From positions 496,001 through 560,000 of the forward strand of contig NZ_NJIF01000002.1 of assembly GCF_002209555.1 (NCBI RefSeq): a DNA stretch of 64,000 bases. Direction: 5' to 3'. The notes below the pieces were generated by a model. The model worked only from the letters and a program-made list of their open reading frames with translations, did not search any database and was not told where the DNA came from. This DNA comes from Achromobacter insolitus. GTDB lineage: Bacteria > Pseudomonadota > Gammaproteobacteria > Burkholderiales > Burkholderiaceae_B. Below are positions 16,504 to 24,189 of this stretch, in pieces; the first letter of the stretch is position 1; each line of letters opens with the position of its first letter. A program made the position numbers and the translations under genes.

Positions 16504-17412
16504 TTACGGGGTGCCGGCCTCCTGTGCCGAGGGAGCCAATACTGGGGACAGGGACAATGCCTGCGCGGTGCGCGCCAGCCACTCGTCCAGGTCTGCGTAG
16601 ACCGGGTCGGCGATGGGGGCGGTTTCATTGAAAATCTCGTGCCAGGCGGTGTCGTACCAACGCAGGGTCAGCAGTTCCGCGGGCGCCCGCTGGGCGAATT
16701 GGCGGCTGCCTTCGGCAGCGACAATGGAGTCGTCGCCCGCCACCATCAACAGGGTGCGGCAGGCCAGCAGCGGCGCCTCGCGCAGGGATTCCCGGCCGCC
16801 TTCGTCCACGAAACGGGCCAGGCGCCCCGTCATATGGCGGCGCACGAGCGGATCGCTGCGGTACGCCTTCACCACGGCCGGATCGTGGGAGATGCGGGCT
16901 GGCGCCAATCCGTGGGGCACGCGCAGGTCCGGCGCATGCAGGGACATCCAGGTCAACGTGCGCCGCACCCAGGGGGGCACGTGCACCACAAAAGGAGGCG
17001 AACTGAGCACCAGGCCGTCGATGTCGGCCATGCGGCGTAGGGCGATTCGCACGGCGACCAGGGCACCCAGGCTGTGGCCCAGCAAGATGGGCGGACGGCC
17101 GTGCTGGCGGGTCCAGGCGTGCAGGCGGTCGACGGCGTCCATCACCAGGTCGTCTTCGCGGCTCAGGGTCGCCGGCCGCCCGCCGGAGCGGCCATGGCCC
17201 CGGTGGTCGTGAGCGCCCACGGTCCAGCCGCGGGCCGCCAGCCAGCGCGCCAGCCGGTCATAGCGCCCGGCATGCTCGCTAAGTCCGTGCAGCAGGTAGA
17301 TACTGGGAGTGCCCGGGCCGGCGATCGGCGGGGCTACGTTGGGGGCGGCGGGCCAGACATAATTGGCCAGCGGCGTGCCGTCTGGCGCGGGGGTCATCGA
17401 AATCGGCGACAA
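16504..17412 (-). CDS. alpha/beta hydrolase, monoacylglycerol lipase-like
   Basis: Serine hydrolase of about 302 residues in the Hydrolase_4/monoglyceride lipase group. It has IYLLHGLSEHAGRY near residue 40, DHRGHGRSGG, the nucleophile elbow ILLGHSLGAL near residue 111, and a C-terminal WHEIFNE histidine region. No signal peptide is seen. The start may be TTG 17412 (with AGGAAG at good spacing) or ATG 17397; the difference is five residues. It precedes gshA and is divergent from a lipoprotein gene across only 45 bp. Substrate specificity is not determinable. Confidence 0.83.
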   Translation of the reverse strand: MSPISMTPAPDGTPLANYVWPAAPNVAPPIAGPGTPSIYLLHGLSEHAGRYDRLARWLAARGWTVGAHDHRGHGRSGGRPATLSREDDLVMDAVDRLHAWTRQHGRPPILLGHSLGALVAVRIALRRMADIDGLVLSSPPFVVHVPPWVRRTLTWMSLHAPDLRVPHGLAPARISHDPAVVKAYRSDPLVRRHMTGRLARFVDEGGRESLREAPLLACRTLLMVAGDDSIVAAEGSRQFAQRAPAELLTLRWYDTAWHEIFNETAPIADPVYADLDEWLARTAQALSLSPVLAPSAQEAGTP

Positions 17413-17457
17413 TTTCTGGCTTCCTCGAAATGAATAGACAGTCCAGGTCCTCGGGTA

Positions 17458-17997
17458 ATGACGATTTCATCGCTGTTTCGTTTCATGTTCAAGAAAGCCG
17501 GCGCGATTGCCGCGCTGGCCCTGGTGGTCACTGCCTGCTCGCCCAGTTACAACTGGCGCGAAGTGGACGTGGCGGACGGCCACGCGCGCGCGGCATTCCC
17601 GGATCGGGTAACGACAGACACCCGCGACCTCAGGCTGGACACCCACACCTTGCGTTTTACCCTGACCAGCGCCACCGTGGGCGAGGCGGTCTTTGCCGTG
17701 GGGTCCGCGCCGCTGCCGCCCGACATCGCGAAGGATCCGGCCGCCAAGCAGGCGCTGGGCATGGCGCTGATGCATTCGCTCTATGCCAACATGCAGGCGC
17801 CGCCACCCAACGAATGGCCGCCTTACGGACAGGACATCGAGGTGCAGGGCAAGGCCATGGGCAAGCCAGGGTGGTTGCGGGCCCGGGTCTGGGTGACCGA
17901 CACCATGCTGATCGAAGCCGTGGCGGCCGGTACCGTGGAGAGCCTGCCAGCCGAACGGGCGCAAGAATTCCTGCGTTCGGTCGTGATCAAGCCGTGA
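17458..17997 (+). CDS. hypothetical lipoprotein
   Basis: A 179-residue predicted lipoprotein. The N-terminal signal (KKAGAIAALALVVTAC) ends in the lipobox VTAC, with the lipidated cysteine near residue 27 followed by SPS. The serine at +2 suggests outer-membrane sorting. The mature part has no motif I recognise; it looks like a mixed alpha/beta domain with WLRARVWV and MLIEAVAAG strands. The start is divergent from the lipase-like gene. Its last 11 bp overlap the end of the convergent LuxR-type gene. Confidence 0.78.
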   Translation: MTISSLFRFMFKKAGAIAALALVVTACSPSYNWREVDVADGHARAAFPDRVTTDTRDLRLDTHTLRFTLTSATVGEAVFAVGSAPLPPDIAKDPAAKQALGMALMHSLYANMQAPPPNEWPPYGQDIEVQGKAMGKPGWLRARVWVTDTMLIEAVAAGTVESLPAERAQEFLRSVVIKP

Positions 17998-18286
17998 GAT
18001 GCACGATCAGGCCCAGCCGCAGGGCCATGACCACCGCGGCGCGCCGGCCCCGCACGCCCAGTTTGGCGCAGGCATTGGACAGATGGAAATTCACGGTGCT
18101 TTCGCTTATGCCCAGGATGCGGGCGGTTTCCCAGCTGGTCTTGCCCACGGCAGCCCATTGCAGGCAACTCACTTGGCGCTTCGACAGCGGCTTGATGGTG
18201 CGGACGGGGCCCGGTGCCGGATTCCCGTTTGGGTTCAGCGCCGAGTTGGTGGGCGGGGGCGTGGCTGGTAGTGCAGTGGCTGACAT
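17987..18286 (-). CDS. LuxR-type helix-turn-helix protein lacking a sensor domain
   Basis: A 99-residue protein made almost only of a LuxR/GerE DNA-binding domain. LSKRQVSCLQWAAVGKTSWE is followed by the recognition region ISESTVNFHLSNACAKLGV. The first 30 residues are proline- and asparagine-rich and likely disordered. There is no autoinducer-binding or receiver domain, so it may be a minimal regulator or the remnant of a larger one. Divergent from the AEC transporter gene; the 135-bp gap probably holds promoters for both. Its targets are unknown. Confidence 0.8.
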   Translation of the reverse strand: MSATALPATPPPTNSALNPNGNPAPGPVRTIKPLSKRQVSCLQWAAVGKTSWETARILGISESTVNFHLSNACAKLGVRGRRAAVVMALRLGLIVHLTA

Positions 18287-18421
18287 GGCGATTGAAGGCG
18301 AGAGCCGGGCGATTGACAGGTTGCCTGATGCTGCCGCTCGCGCCAGCCGTCCGGCAAGCGATGATGCTTTGGCGCATCGGTCCCCTTATCTCTCACGGAA
18401 TATCTTTAACGGAATACGCGC

Positions 18422-19318
18422 ATGCCCGCTGTCGTGCAGTTTTATTTTTCAGCGATAGTCCTGATGTTGCCCCTGCTGTTTTGCGTCGGCATAGGGGTGT
18501 ACTGGGGCAAGCGGGATCTTCCGTTCGGGGGCTCCTTCATCACATTGCTGGTAACGTCGGTGACCACGCCAGCCCTGGTGTTCCACACCTTCGTCACCAC
18601 ACATCTGGACGACCGGGCGCTGGCCGACGTGGCGGTGGCCACCTTGCTTGCACTGCTGCTGTGCGCCCTGGTATGCGCGCTGTTGCTCAAGGCTTGGAAA
18701 CTGCCCGTGCGCACGCTGCTGCCTACCGCCTTCCTACCCAACGCCGGCAATCTGGGGCTGCCGATTTCGCAGATGGCGTTTGGCGACGCGGGCCTGTCGG
18801 TGGCGGTCGCGTTTTTCGCGGTGAGCTCTTTTGTCATGCACACCATCGCGGTGCGGCTGTTGCCCGGGGTGAATACCAAGGGCAGTTGGAAGAGTCCGAT
18901 TCTGCTGGCTTCCCTGATCGCCGTGGCCATGCGCGTCCTACACGTGCCGGTGCCCGAGTGGCTGATCGAGACGACTCGGATGCTGGGCGCGGTGACCGTG
19001 CCGCTGATGCTGCTGAGCCTGGGCCACGCCTTGGCCCTGATTCCCGCCAATGGCTTGCGCGACGGCGCCAAGGTCGCCGCCATCCGCCTGGCCGTGGGCC
19101 TGGCGGCGGGGCTGGCAGTGGTGTGGGCGCTGGATCTCGAGCCGGTGCTGGCCGGCGCGCTCAGTCTGCAGATGGCCATGCCCTGCGCGGTGGTCAGCTA
19201 CATGTACGTCAAGCGCTACACCACGCTCGGGGATACGGCTGCCGGCGCCGTGCTGGTGTCGACGGTGGCGTTTCTGTTGCTGGCGCCCGTGATCCTGTGG
19301 TTCAGCCGCGGGATCTGA
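18422..19318 (+). CDS. AEC (auxin efflux carrier) family transporter
   Basis: Inner-membrane permease of 298 residues with about ten hydrophobic segments. Family hallmarks include the conserved LPTAFLPNAGNLGLPIS region near residue 100, MLGAVTVPLMLLSLGHAL near residue 190 and LSLQMAMPCAVVSYMYVKRY near residue 257. Bacterial members move dicarboxylates such as malate or malonate, or other organic anions. It is convergent with the comC-like gene of the sulfolactate cluster (12 bp apart), so co-regulation is not implied. A GGAA sequence lies upstream of the ATG. Confidence 0.85.
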   Translation: MPAVVQFYFSAIVLMLPLLFCVGIGVYWGKRDLPFGGSFITLLVTSVTTPALVFHTFVTTHLDDRALADVAVATLLALLLCALVCALLLKAWKLPVRTLLPTAFLPNAGNLGLPISQMAFGDAGLSVAVAFFAVSSFVMHTIAVRLLPGVNTKGSWKSPILLASLIAVAMRVLHVPVPEWLIETTRMLGAVTVPLMLLSLGHALALIPANGLRDGAKVAAIRLAVGLAAGLAVVWALDLEPVLAGALSLQMAMPCAVVSYMYVKRYTTLGDTAAGAVLVSTVAFLLLAPVILWFSRGI

Positions 19319-19329
19319 CCATGGGCCGG

Positions 19330-20337
19330 CTAGGCCGCGCCTGACATGGCGCGCAATTGCGCCATCAGTGCGTCAGGAATGTCCACGCCGTGTTTGAGCG
19401 CCTCGTCGCGCAGCTTGCGGCGGCGGTCGCCGGGCAGGCGCACGTCCTCATCTTCCAGCATGGCCTCGACCAGGGCTTCGACGCGATCCAGATAGGCGCC
19501 GTTGCCCGCCAGCGCGCCCGGATCGATGGCCAGGAATGCCTGGCCCAGGCGCGCCGGGCCGCCTTCGTCGACGAAAAAGGATTCCGTTTCAAAGCCGAAG
19601 TGCGCGCCGGTCAGCGCGCACACCAGCAGTTCGACGATGAGCGCCAGCATCGCGCCCTTGACGCCGCCCGCGGGCAGCATGCTGCCCTCCAGCCCCGCCT
19701 TGGGGTCGGTCGTGGGCTGGCCATCGGCATCCAGCGCCCAACCCAGCGGAATGGGTTGCTTGTCGCGGGCGGCGATCATGAGCTTGCCGCGCGCCACCTG
19801 CGATAGTGACAGGTCGATCACGAGACGCGCGCCGCCGCGGCGGGGGAATACGGCGGCGATGGGGTTGGTGCCGAACAGCGGGCGCTTGCCGCCCCAGGCG
19901 GGCATGGCCGCAGGTGAATTGCTGAGCGCCAGCGCGACCAGGCCGGCGTCCGCCAGGGCTTCCAGGTGATAGGCCGCCGCGCCGAAATGGTGGCTGTTGG
20001 TGACGCCGACGAAGGATACGCCGTGTTCGCGAGCGCGTGCTGTCGCCTGTTCCGCGGCCAGCGCGCAAGCGGGGAACGCCAGGCCCGACCCCGCGTCGAT
20101 CAGGGCTGCGCCGCCGCGCTCGTGCACGATGCTCGGCACGGCCGAGCCGATGGCGCGTCCGGCGCGCAAGTGGCCGGCATAGAAAGGTACGCGCGATACG
20201 CCGTGTGAGCCCAGGCCCTGGCTTTCGGCGTAGACCAGCGCCCGGGCGGTGCTGGCCGCCATTGCCGGATTGGCGCCCGCCGCGGCCAGGCCGGCCGCGG
20301 CCAGGAGTTGCAATTCGTCCAGATAGATGTGAGCCAT
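19330..20337 (-). CDS. comC: malate/L-lactate dehydrogenase family protein, probable (2R)-sulfolactate dehydrogenase
   Basis: NAD(P)-dependent 2-hydroxyacid dehydrogenase of the Ldh/ComC family, 335 residues. It has the GLGSHGVSRVPFY segment, the catalytic-region NSHHFGAAAYHLE near residue 115 and the FGTNPIAAVFPR motif. In the known sulfolactate pathway ComC interconverts 3-sulfopyruvate and (R)-sulfolactate. The assignment rests mainly on context: it is the last gene of a minus-strand run with suyAB and an slcC-like gene. Other family members act on malate, lactate or ureidoglycolate, so it remains probable rather than certain. The gap to slcC is 10 bp. Confidence 0.78.
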   Translation of the reverse strand: MAHIYLDELQLLAAAGLAAAGANPAMAASTARALVYAESQGLGSHGVSRVPFYAGHLRAGRAIGSAVPSIVHERGGAALIDAGSGLAFPACALAAEQATARAREHGVSFVGVTNSHHFGAAAYHLEALADAGLVALALSNSPAAMPAWGGKRPLFGTNPIAAVFPRRGGARLVIDLSLSQVARGKLMIAARDKQPIPLGWALDADGQPTTDPKAGLEGSMLPAGGVKGAMLALIVELLVCALTGAHFGFETESFFVDEGGPARLGQAFLAIDPGALAGNGAYLDRVEALVEAMLEDEDVRLPGDRRRKLRDEALKHGVDIPDALMAQLRAMSGAA

Positions 20338-20347
20338 GTCCTTCCCG

Positions 20348-21304
20348 TCAGGAGGCGCGCGCCGCGCATACCGCGTCGCCGCCGGTAAGTGCCATTGTCA
20401 CACCGGCGGCCACCATGTCGGAAACCCGGGTGTTGGCTTCTTGCGTCAGTCCGGCGATATGCGGCGTCAGGATCAGATTGGGCGCACCGGCCAGCGGGGT
20501 CCCGGCGGGCAGCGGTTCCTGGTCAAAAACATCCAGCGCGGCGCCGCGTAAATGCCCCGTTCGCAGGGCGTTGGCCAAGGCTGCTTCATCCACGATGCCG
20601 CCGCGCGAGGTATTGATCAGCACCGCGCCCGGCCGCATGCGGGCAATGCGGTTGGCGTCCAGCAGCCGCCGCGTGCCGGGCGTGAGCGGAAGGTGCAAGG
20701 TAACGGCATCGGAATGGGTCAGCAGATCATCCAGGGACATGGCGGCGACGCCGCATTCTCGCCAGGCGGGGTGGTCCGGCGGCAGGGCCGCATCGCAGCC
20801 CGCCACGCGCATGTCCAGCCCTTGCGCGAGGCGCGCGGTCAGCCGGCCGATGCCGCCAAAACCCACGATGCCGAGCGTGCGGCCCTGCGCTTCCAGGCCT
20901 TGCGAAAGCGCCGCGCGAGGCCACGCGCCTGCCGCGACTTCGGCCGACGAGCCATAGGCGCCACGCAACAGCATCAGCACCGTGCCGACGACGTATTCGG
21001 CGACTGCGCGCGCATTCGCGCCGGTAGCGGGTATGACTGCGATGCCGCGGGCCGCGCAGGCGTCCAGGTCGATGTTGTCCAGCCCCACGCCCAGGCGGCC
21101 CACCGCCCGCAGTCGCGGGGCAGCCTGAAGCAGCGCGGCGTCCACCCGGCTGCGGTTGCGGACGATGAGGCCGTCGGCCTCGCCCGCTGCCGCCAGCAGC
21201 GCATCGCGCTGCTCCACCAGGTCGGGCGCATACCGCACGTCGAACCGCTGGCGCAGCGCGTCCACCGCGGGCGCGTCCATGAACTCGGAGATAAGGATAT
21301 GCAT
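20348..21304 (-). CDS. slcC: D-isomer 2-hydroxyacid dehydrogenase family protein, probable (S)-sulfolactate dehydrogenase
   Basis: NAD-dependent dehydrogenase of 318 residues in the SerA-like family. The nucleotide-binding motif is GIVGFGGIGR. Catalytic residues are the arginine in INTSRGGIVDE, the glutamate in LDVFDQEPLP and the histidine in LTPHIAGLTQE. There is no C-terminal ACT domain, unlike the true serA at 34943. In Chromohalobacter SlcC oxidises (S)-sulfolactate to sulfopyruvate and works with ComC to racemise sulfolactate. The identical gene company here supports the same role. It lies 17 bp after the Bug gene. Confidence 0.78.
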   Translation of the reverse strand: MHILISEFMDAPAVDALRQRFDVRYAPDLVEQRDALLAAAGEADGLIVRNRSRVDAALLQAAPRLRAVGRLGVGLDNIDLDACAARGIAVIPATGANARAVAEYVVGTVLMLLRGAYGSSAEVAAGAWPRAALSQGLEAQGRTLGIVGFGGIGRLTARLAQGLDMRVAGCDAALPPDHPAWRECGVAAMSLDDLLTHSDAVTLHLPLTPGTRRLLDANRIARMRPGAVLINTSRGGIVDEAALANALRTGHLRGAALDVFDQEPLPAGTPLAGAPNLILTPHIAGLTQEANTRVSDMVAAGVTMALTGGDAVCAARAS

Positions 21305-21321
21305 GGGCGAGAACTCCTCCG

Positions 21322-22332
21322 TCAGGCGATCTGGATGTTGGCGTCGCGGATGATCTTGGCCCAGCGATCCACCTCGGATTTGAGGTATGCGCCGAACTCG
21401 GCCGGGCCGCGCGGCTGCGGCACGAAGCCCAGCTGAAGCAGCGCCTGCTTCATGGCGGGCTGCGATATCTGGCGCACGATGGCGTCGCCGATGCGCTGCA
21501 CCAGTTCGGGCGGCGTGCCTGCCGGCGCCAGCACACCGGTAAAGTTCTCGACGATCAGGTCGGGGAGCCCAGCTTCCTTCACGGTCGGCACGTCGGGCAG
21601 GTCCGCGCTGCGCTCGCGGGTCGTGATGGCCAGGGCGCGCAACGAACCATTCTTCACATGCGCGAGCGATTCCGGATAGTTAGAGAACACGACGTCCAGA
21701 TGGCCGCCTATCAGGTCGGTAAGCGAGGGCGCGCCGCCCTTGTAGGGGATGTGCATCATCGGCAGCCCGGTGAGCTTCTGATAAAGCGCCAACGTGAGGT
21801 GTGGCGGCGTGCCGTTGCCGCTGGATCCGGCCGACAGCGATCTGGAGCGGGCGGCCTTCGCCAGATCGGCCATGGTCTTGATGTCGCTCTTGGAATTGAC
21901 CACCACCATGATGGGCGAGGATGCCAGTCCTGCAAGCGGGGTGAGGTCGCGCGTCAGGTCGTAGCCCGCCTTGCCGGCGAAGAGTGTGGCGTTGGCGGCA
22001 TGCGAAAGCGTGATCGCCAGCCAGGTATAGCCGTCGGGCGCGGCATGCGAGACATGTGCCGCGCCGATGTTGGCGCTGCCGCCGGGCTTGTTTTCCACCA
22101 CCACGTTCCAGCGCTCGGCGTCGCTCAGGGCCTTGCCCACCTGCCGTGCGGCCACGTCCGTCAGGCCGCCGGGCGGAAAAGGCACGACGTAATTAATCGG
22201 CCGCTCGGGCCAGCCTTTCTGCGCCAGCGCGCGTTGCCACGGCGCCAGCGCACAGAGTCCGGCGGCGCCCATGGCGCCGAGCAGGCGCCGGCGTTGCGCG
22301 GCGTCGGGATGGTGATCGTGTTCGCTACTCAT
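21322..22332 (-). CDS. Bug/TctC family binding protein of the sulfolactate cluster
   Basis: Periplasmic receptor of 336 residues. The N-terminus has RRRLLGAMGAAGLCALAPWQ and looks like a Tat-type or long Sec signal, with cleavage near ALAQKG. The mature part shows the Bug pattern: WPERPINYVVPFPPGGLTD, VVENKPGGSANIGA and HAAPDGYTWLA. GGAGGA precedes ATG 22332 at six bases, fixing the start. It lies between suyB and slcC, so it is a candidate sulfolactate receptor. No TctAB membrane genes are in the window. A 12-bp stem-loop lies between it and suyB. Confidence 0.85.
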   Translation of the reverse strand: MSSEHDHHPDAAQRRRLLGAMGAAGLCALAPWQRALAQKGWPERPINYVVPFPPGGLTDVAARQVGKALSDAERWNVVVENKPGGSANIGAAHVSHAAPDGYTWLAITLSHAANATLFAGKAGYDLTRDLTPLAGLASSPIMVVVNSKSDIKTMADLAKAARSRSLSAGSSGNGTPPHLTLALYQKLTGLPMMHIPYKGGAPSLTDLIGGHLDVVFSNYPESLAHVKNGSLRALAITTRERSADLPDVPTVKEAGLPDLIVENFTGVLAPAGTPPELVQRIGDAIVRQISQPAMKQALLQLGFVPQPRGPAEFGAYLKSEVDRWAKIIRDANIQIA

Positions 22333-22464
22333 CTGTCTTCCTCCTTGGGTGGCGCCCGGGTAGGAATGCAACCGCCTGTGCTGCCGCGGCGGAAATCGCC
22401 CAGGTCTGCTGGTGTGGTTTTGAGACGATGCTGCGGGGGATGCGGGATGATGCTGACGACGGGG

Positions 22465-22498
22465 CGGCGCGTCCGCGAGCGTTATTGCGGACGCGCCG
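22465..22498 (-). repeat. 12-bp GC-rich stem-loop between suyB and the Bug gene
   Basis: CGGCGCGTCCGC (22465-22476) and GCGGACGCGCCG (22487-22498) form a perfect 12-bp stem with a 10-base loop. No T tract follows in the direction of transcription. It may partly terminate the suyAB transcript or protect its 3' end, lowering expression of the three downstream genes. Confidence 0.65.
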
Positions 22499-22520
22499 TC
22501 GCCGGGGACGGCAGGCGCGA

Positions 22521-23696
22521 TCAGGCGCTTTCGAAGATGCGGGTCAGGACGAATTCGCGGTGGCCCAGCGCTTCGGCCGCGGTCCAGCGGCCGTTGGCGG
22601 TGGCCAGCATGCATTCCAGCAGCTTGTCGCCCGCCTGGTTCAGGTCGATTTCGCGTTGCAGCAGACCGCTGGTATCCACGTCGATGTGCTCGGACATGGT
22701 GCGCACCGTGCGCGGATTGGCGCAGATCTTGATGACAGGCAGGATGGGATTGCCAATGACGTTGCCCTGGCCCGTGGGGAAGAAGTGCACTGCATAGCCC
22801 GAAGCCGCGCACAGGGTGACCATTTCGGCCGCGGCGGAAGACGAGTCCATGAACCAGAGGCCGGGGCCATCGGGGATTTCGGCTTTGTCGATCACGCCGT
22901 CCACCCGGCATTGCTTGCCGATCTTCTGGATGTTACCCAGCGCCTTTTCCTCGATGGTGGTCAGGCCGCCCGCGATATTGCCCTTGGTGGGTTGGGATTC
23001 AGACAGGTCGCTGGTTTTCCAGCGGTCGATCATGGCCTGGTAGCGGTTGAACATGAACATGAAGCGCTCGCGCACGGCGTCGTTGGCGCAACGTTCGGCC
23101 ACGATGTGTTCGCCGCCGGTCAGTTCCGAGGTCTCGCCGAAGACCAGGGTGGAGCCCAACGCATACAGCTTGTCGAACGCATTGCCCACGGTAGGGTTGG
23201 CGCCACAGCCGGACGTCGTGTCGGATTCTCCGCATTTGGTGGACACCCACAAATCGGCGATTGGGCATTCGCTGCGCGTCAGCGCCGTGGCGTAGTGGAC
23301 GAATTCCTTGGCGCAACGCGAGGCGCGCATGATGGTGTCGTGGTCGCCGTGCAATTCGATGCTGAAGCCCATGACGGGTTTGCCGGTGGCGGCGATGCCG
23401 TCCACCACGCGCTTGGTCCAGCCTTCTTCGATGCCGATCACCACCACCGCGGCGACGTTGGGATTGCAGCCGGTGCCGATCAGGGTGCGGAAATGCAGTT
23501 CCAGGTCTTCGCCGAATTGCAGCCGGCCGTAGGGATGAGGCAGGGCCATCGTGCCCTTGATGTTGTTCGCGACGGCTTCGGCCGCGGCATTGGAAATGTC
23601 GTCCACGGGCAGGACGATGACGTGGTTGCGGACGCCGACGCGGCCATTGTCGCGGCGGTAGCCCTGGAAGGTGGTCGAGGAATTGATGATGGACAT
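22521..23696 (-). CDS. suyB: (2R)-sulfolactate sulfo-lyase, large (beta) subunit
   Basis: UxaA-type lyase of 391 residues. With SuyA it splits (R)-sulfolactate into pyruvate and sulfite in the cytosol. It has [17 protein letters not shown] at residue 14, the [15 protein letters not shown] segment, conserved cysteines in [20 protein letters not shown] (possible iron ligands), and [11 protein letters not shown]. Altronate and galactarate dehydratase C-terminal domains share this fold. The separate small SAF subunit beginning 27 bp upstream, and the flanking sulfolactate dehydrogenase-like genes, favour SuyB. An AGGA ribosome site precedes the ATG. Confidence 0.88.
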   Translation of the reverse strand: MSIINSSTTFQGYRRDNGRVGVRNHVIVLPVDDISNAAAEAVANNIKGTMALPHPYGRLQFGEDLELHFRTLIGTGCNPNVAAVVVIGIEEGWTKRVVDGIAATGKPVMGFSIELHGDHDTIMRASRCAKEFVHYATALTRSECPIADLWVSTKCGESDTTSGCGANPTVGNAFDKLYALGSTLVFGETSELTGGEHIVAERCANDAVRERFMFMFNRYQAMIDRWKTSDLSESQPTKGNIAGGLTTIEEKALGNIQKIGKQCRVDGVIDKAEIPDGPGLWFMDSSSAAAEMVTLCAASGYAVHFFPTGQGNVIGNPILPVIKICANPRTVRTMSEHIDVDTSGLLQREIDLNQAGDKLLECMLATANGRWTAAEALGHREFVLTRIFESA

Positions 23697-23723
23697 GGTG
23701 GATTCCTGTGCGGGATGGAGGGC

Positions 23724-24005
23724 TTACCAGCGCTTGGTCTTGATGTTGTGCACATGGGCGTGCTGGCCGGCCTTGATGGGCTCCACCACGCGGCCGATGT
23801 CGACGCCGTACTTGAAGACGGTGTCGCCCACGGCCATGTCCTTCATCGCCACCTTGTGACCGATGGGTATGTCCTGCGACGCGCGCACATGGATGATCTT
23901 GTCCTCATCCATGATCCAGGCGTTGAGCTCCGTTCCGGCGGTGACGCCTTCCACCACGGCGACCGCCACTGTGTCCTTGGCATCGTGCAATACGGCGTGA
24001 ATCAT
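23724..24005 (-). CDS. suyA: (2R)-sulfolactate sulfo-lyase, small (alpha) subunit
   Basis: A 93-residue SAF-domain protein homologous to the N-terminal part of UxaA-type dehydratases. Visible segments are IPIGHKVAMKDMAVGDTVFKYG near residue 45 and the C-terminal HVHNIKTKRW, a typical end for SuyA. It forms the sulfo-lyase with SuyB. The ATG follows GAGAGGAAG at six bases. It is the first gene of the operon, and a near-consensus promoter lies about 70-100 bp upstream. The operon runs suyA, suyB, Bug receptor, slcC, comC. Confidence 0.87.
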   Translation of the reverse strand: MIHAVLHDAKDTVAVAVVEGVTAGTELNAWIMDEDKIIHVRASQDIPIGHKVAMKDMAVGDTVFKYGVDIGRVVEPIKAGQHAHVHNIKTKRW

Positions 24006-24075
24006 TTGTCTTCCTCTCTTGGGCTGGGGGCGCCCGGCAGATGCGGCGGCGGGCGCGGATCACTACGGCCAGGAA

Positions 24076-24104
24076 ATCTTAGGACCCGGTTTCGTGCATG
24101 TCAA
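24076..24104 (-). promoter_or_regulatory. near-consensus sigma-70 promoter for suyAB
   Basis: On the minus strand TTGACA (24099-24104) is followed after exactly 17 bp by TAAGAT (24076-24081). The -35 is perfect and the -10 differs from consensus at two positions. The expected transcription start is about 24069, giving a leader of roughly 65 bases before suyA. Such a strong promoter implies repression rather than activation. Confidence 0.7.
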
Positions 24105-24109
24105 CTAAA

Positions 24110-24121
24110 TCATATATATGA
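24110..24121. promoter_or_regulatory. TCATATATATGA palindrome, likely operator of the divergent sulfolactate promoters
   Basis: A perfect 12-bp palindrome in the suyA/regulator intergenic region. It ends 6 bp upstream of the suyA -35 box and 11 bp upstream of the regulator's -35-like box. The position would let one bound protein affect both promoters. The adjacent GntR/UTRA regulator is the likely binder; this is inferred from location. Confidence 0.55.
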
Positions 24122-24131
24122 ATTGTATGAC

Positions 24132-24161
24132 TTGAGCAGGTTCCGTCCCCGCCGCTACACT
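24132..24161 (+). promoter_or_regulatory. putative promoter for the GntR/UTRA regulator
   Basis: TTGAGC (24132-24137) and TACACT (24156-24161) with an 18-bp spacer, upstream of the regulator ATG at 24190. It is a moderate match to sigma-70. It faces away from the suyAB promoter. Confidence 0.45.
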
Positions 24162-24189
24162 GTGGACTCCAGATTTTTGCGATGCATCC

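Noticed and set aside
18422..19318. AEC carrier as the sulfite or sulfolactate transporter of the sulfolactate cluster
   Set aside because: It is on the opposite strand, convergent with the cluster, and the family moves organic anions rather than sulfite. Known exporters in this pathway are TauE-like.
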